From Antarcticimicrobium luteum (GTDB taxonomy: Bacteria > Pseudomonadota > Alphaproteobacteria > Rhodobacterales > Rhodobacteraceae), in the NCBI RefSeq assembly GCF_004358185.1, contig NZ_SMUV01000072.1, positions 186,001 through 250,000 on the forward strand: 64,000 nucleotides of DNA, read 5' to 3'. This document shows, in pieces, positions 63,678-64,000 of the stretch (position 1 is its first letter; the number at the start of each line of letters is the position of its first letter). Made by a program: the position numbers and the translations under genes. The notes under the pieces are model-generated. The model did no database searches. It was given only the letters and a program-made list of their open reading frames with translations, and was not told the DNA's origin.

Positions 63678-64000
63678 TCAAACGGTCAGCAACGCCCGGG
63701 CGGCCGCGCGGGCCTCGTCGGTGATGGTGTCACCGGCGACCATGCGGGCGATCTCGTCGATCCGCGCCTCGGGTGCCAGCGGCGTCACGGTGGAGAGCGT
63801 CAGCCCCTCGCTCACCCGTTTCTCCACCCGCCAGTGATGCGCCCCCCGGGCCGCCACCTGCGGCGAGTGGGTCACCACCAGCACCTGTCCGCCGTCGGCC
63901 AGCGCGGCAAGCCTGCGGCCCACCGCATCCGCCGTGGCGCCCCCCACCCCGCGGTCGATCTCGTCGAAGATCATGGTGACGCCGCTGCCGACGCCGGTCA
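63678..64000 (-). CDS. recN: DNA repair protein RecN, C-terminal end (partial)
   Basis: Only the C-terminal 107 or so codons lie in the window; the gene continues past base 64000. GVGSGVTMIFDEIDRGVGGATADAVGRRL is the Walker B region and D-loop of the RecN ABC-type ATPase, and QVLVVTHSPQVAARGAHHWRVEK contains the H-loop His. RecN is an SMC-like protein of double-strand break repair. The final 40 residues (ARIDEIARMVAGDTITDEA) are also typical. Confidence 0.93.
   Translation of the reverse strand, partial: TGVGSGVTMIFDEIDRGVGGATADAVGRRLAALADGGQVLVVTHSPQVAARGAHHWRVEKRVSEGLTLSTVTPLAPEARIDEIARMVAGDTITDEARAAARALLTV

Overview
The window looks like a chromosomal segment of an alphaproteobacterium of the order Rhodobacterales (Rhodobacter/Paracoccus/Ruegeria type). 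The evidence is the high GC content (about two thirds by eye), the aerobic cobaltochelatase genes cobS and cobT, an aa3-type cytochrome oxidase subunit I, glyQ and glyS separated by a small membrane-protein gene, sites matching FnrL (TTGAT-N4-ATCAA) and CtrA (TTAA-N7-TTAA), and the overall flavour of the proteins. I see no prophage, insertion sequence, CRISPR array, integrase or plasmid function. Gene density is normal and nearly every base belongs to a recognisable gene or a short intergenic region.

Layout. 1-3430: the tail of a PHB depolymerase gene, then three alpha/beta hydrolases and an M15-peptidase-like protein. 3516-11542 (minus strand): one long co-directional array with a LamB/YcsF (PxpA) protein, a biotin carrier protein, a biotin carboxylase, the two AHS (PxpB/PxpC) proteins, and a CUT2-type ABC importer with a TorT-like binding protein. 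A divergent LysR regulator starts at 11763. Together these encode every domain of a urea-carboxylase-type enzyme as separate chains, plus uptake and control. 12698-16725: MFS transporter, acetyltransferase, purU, tRNA-Leu(GAG) and a FrnE-like DsbA protein. 16748-20754: a MacAB-like exporter operon divergent from lipB, with a perfect FNR-type box between them. 20823-24726: zinc-type CDF exporter with a divergent MerR regulator, a HIT protein, and ctaD with its own FNR-type box and terminator.

25004-31760: DUF2244 protein, an alpha/beta hydrolase divergent from an HxlR regulator, a YqeY protein divergent from carA, then a glycosyltransferase with an N-terminal MshEN-like (c-di-GMP receptor type) module behind a perfect CtrA box, ending in a tail-to-tail overlap with a GntR regulator. 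31863-38502: HAD nucleotidase, a small membrane protein, a UbiH-type hydroxylase, a class V aminotransferase, two overlapping Lrp regulators divergent from ilvC, and a DMT exporter. 38855-48383 (minus): folB-folP, a SleB-type cell wall hydrolase, a divergent pyruvate phosphate dikinase homologue, and glyQ-membrane protein-glyS. 48551-57608 (mostly plus): an exported SPOR/peptidoglycan-binding/pseudo-protease protein, DUF4177, bolA, a J-domain protein, a fasciclin protein, cobS, a racemase-like protein, a small exported protein and cobT. 58022-64000: aminopeptidase P, DUF427, an RTX protein, a ClC channel and the end of recN.

The signals most worth following are: the split biotin-dependent carboxylase/oxoprolinase-like cluster; the CtrA-box plus MshEN-glycosyltransferase gene; a 27-bp intergenic motif (TGTAC, 12 bases, AAACTCCCCG) present four times in two unrelated intergenic regions; an exported trypsin-fold protein with all three catalytic residues replaced; and a PPDK homologue whose ATP-binding domain has lost its usual signatures while the swivelling-His and PEP domains are intact. 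All similarity statements come from reading motifs by eye; no database search was run.
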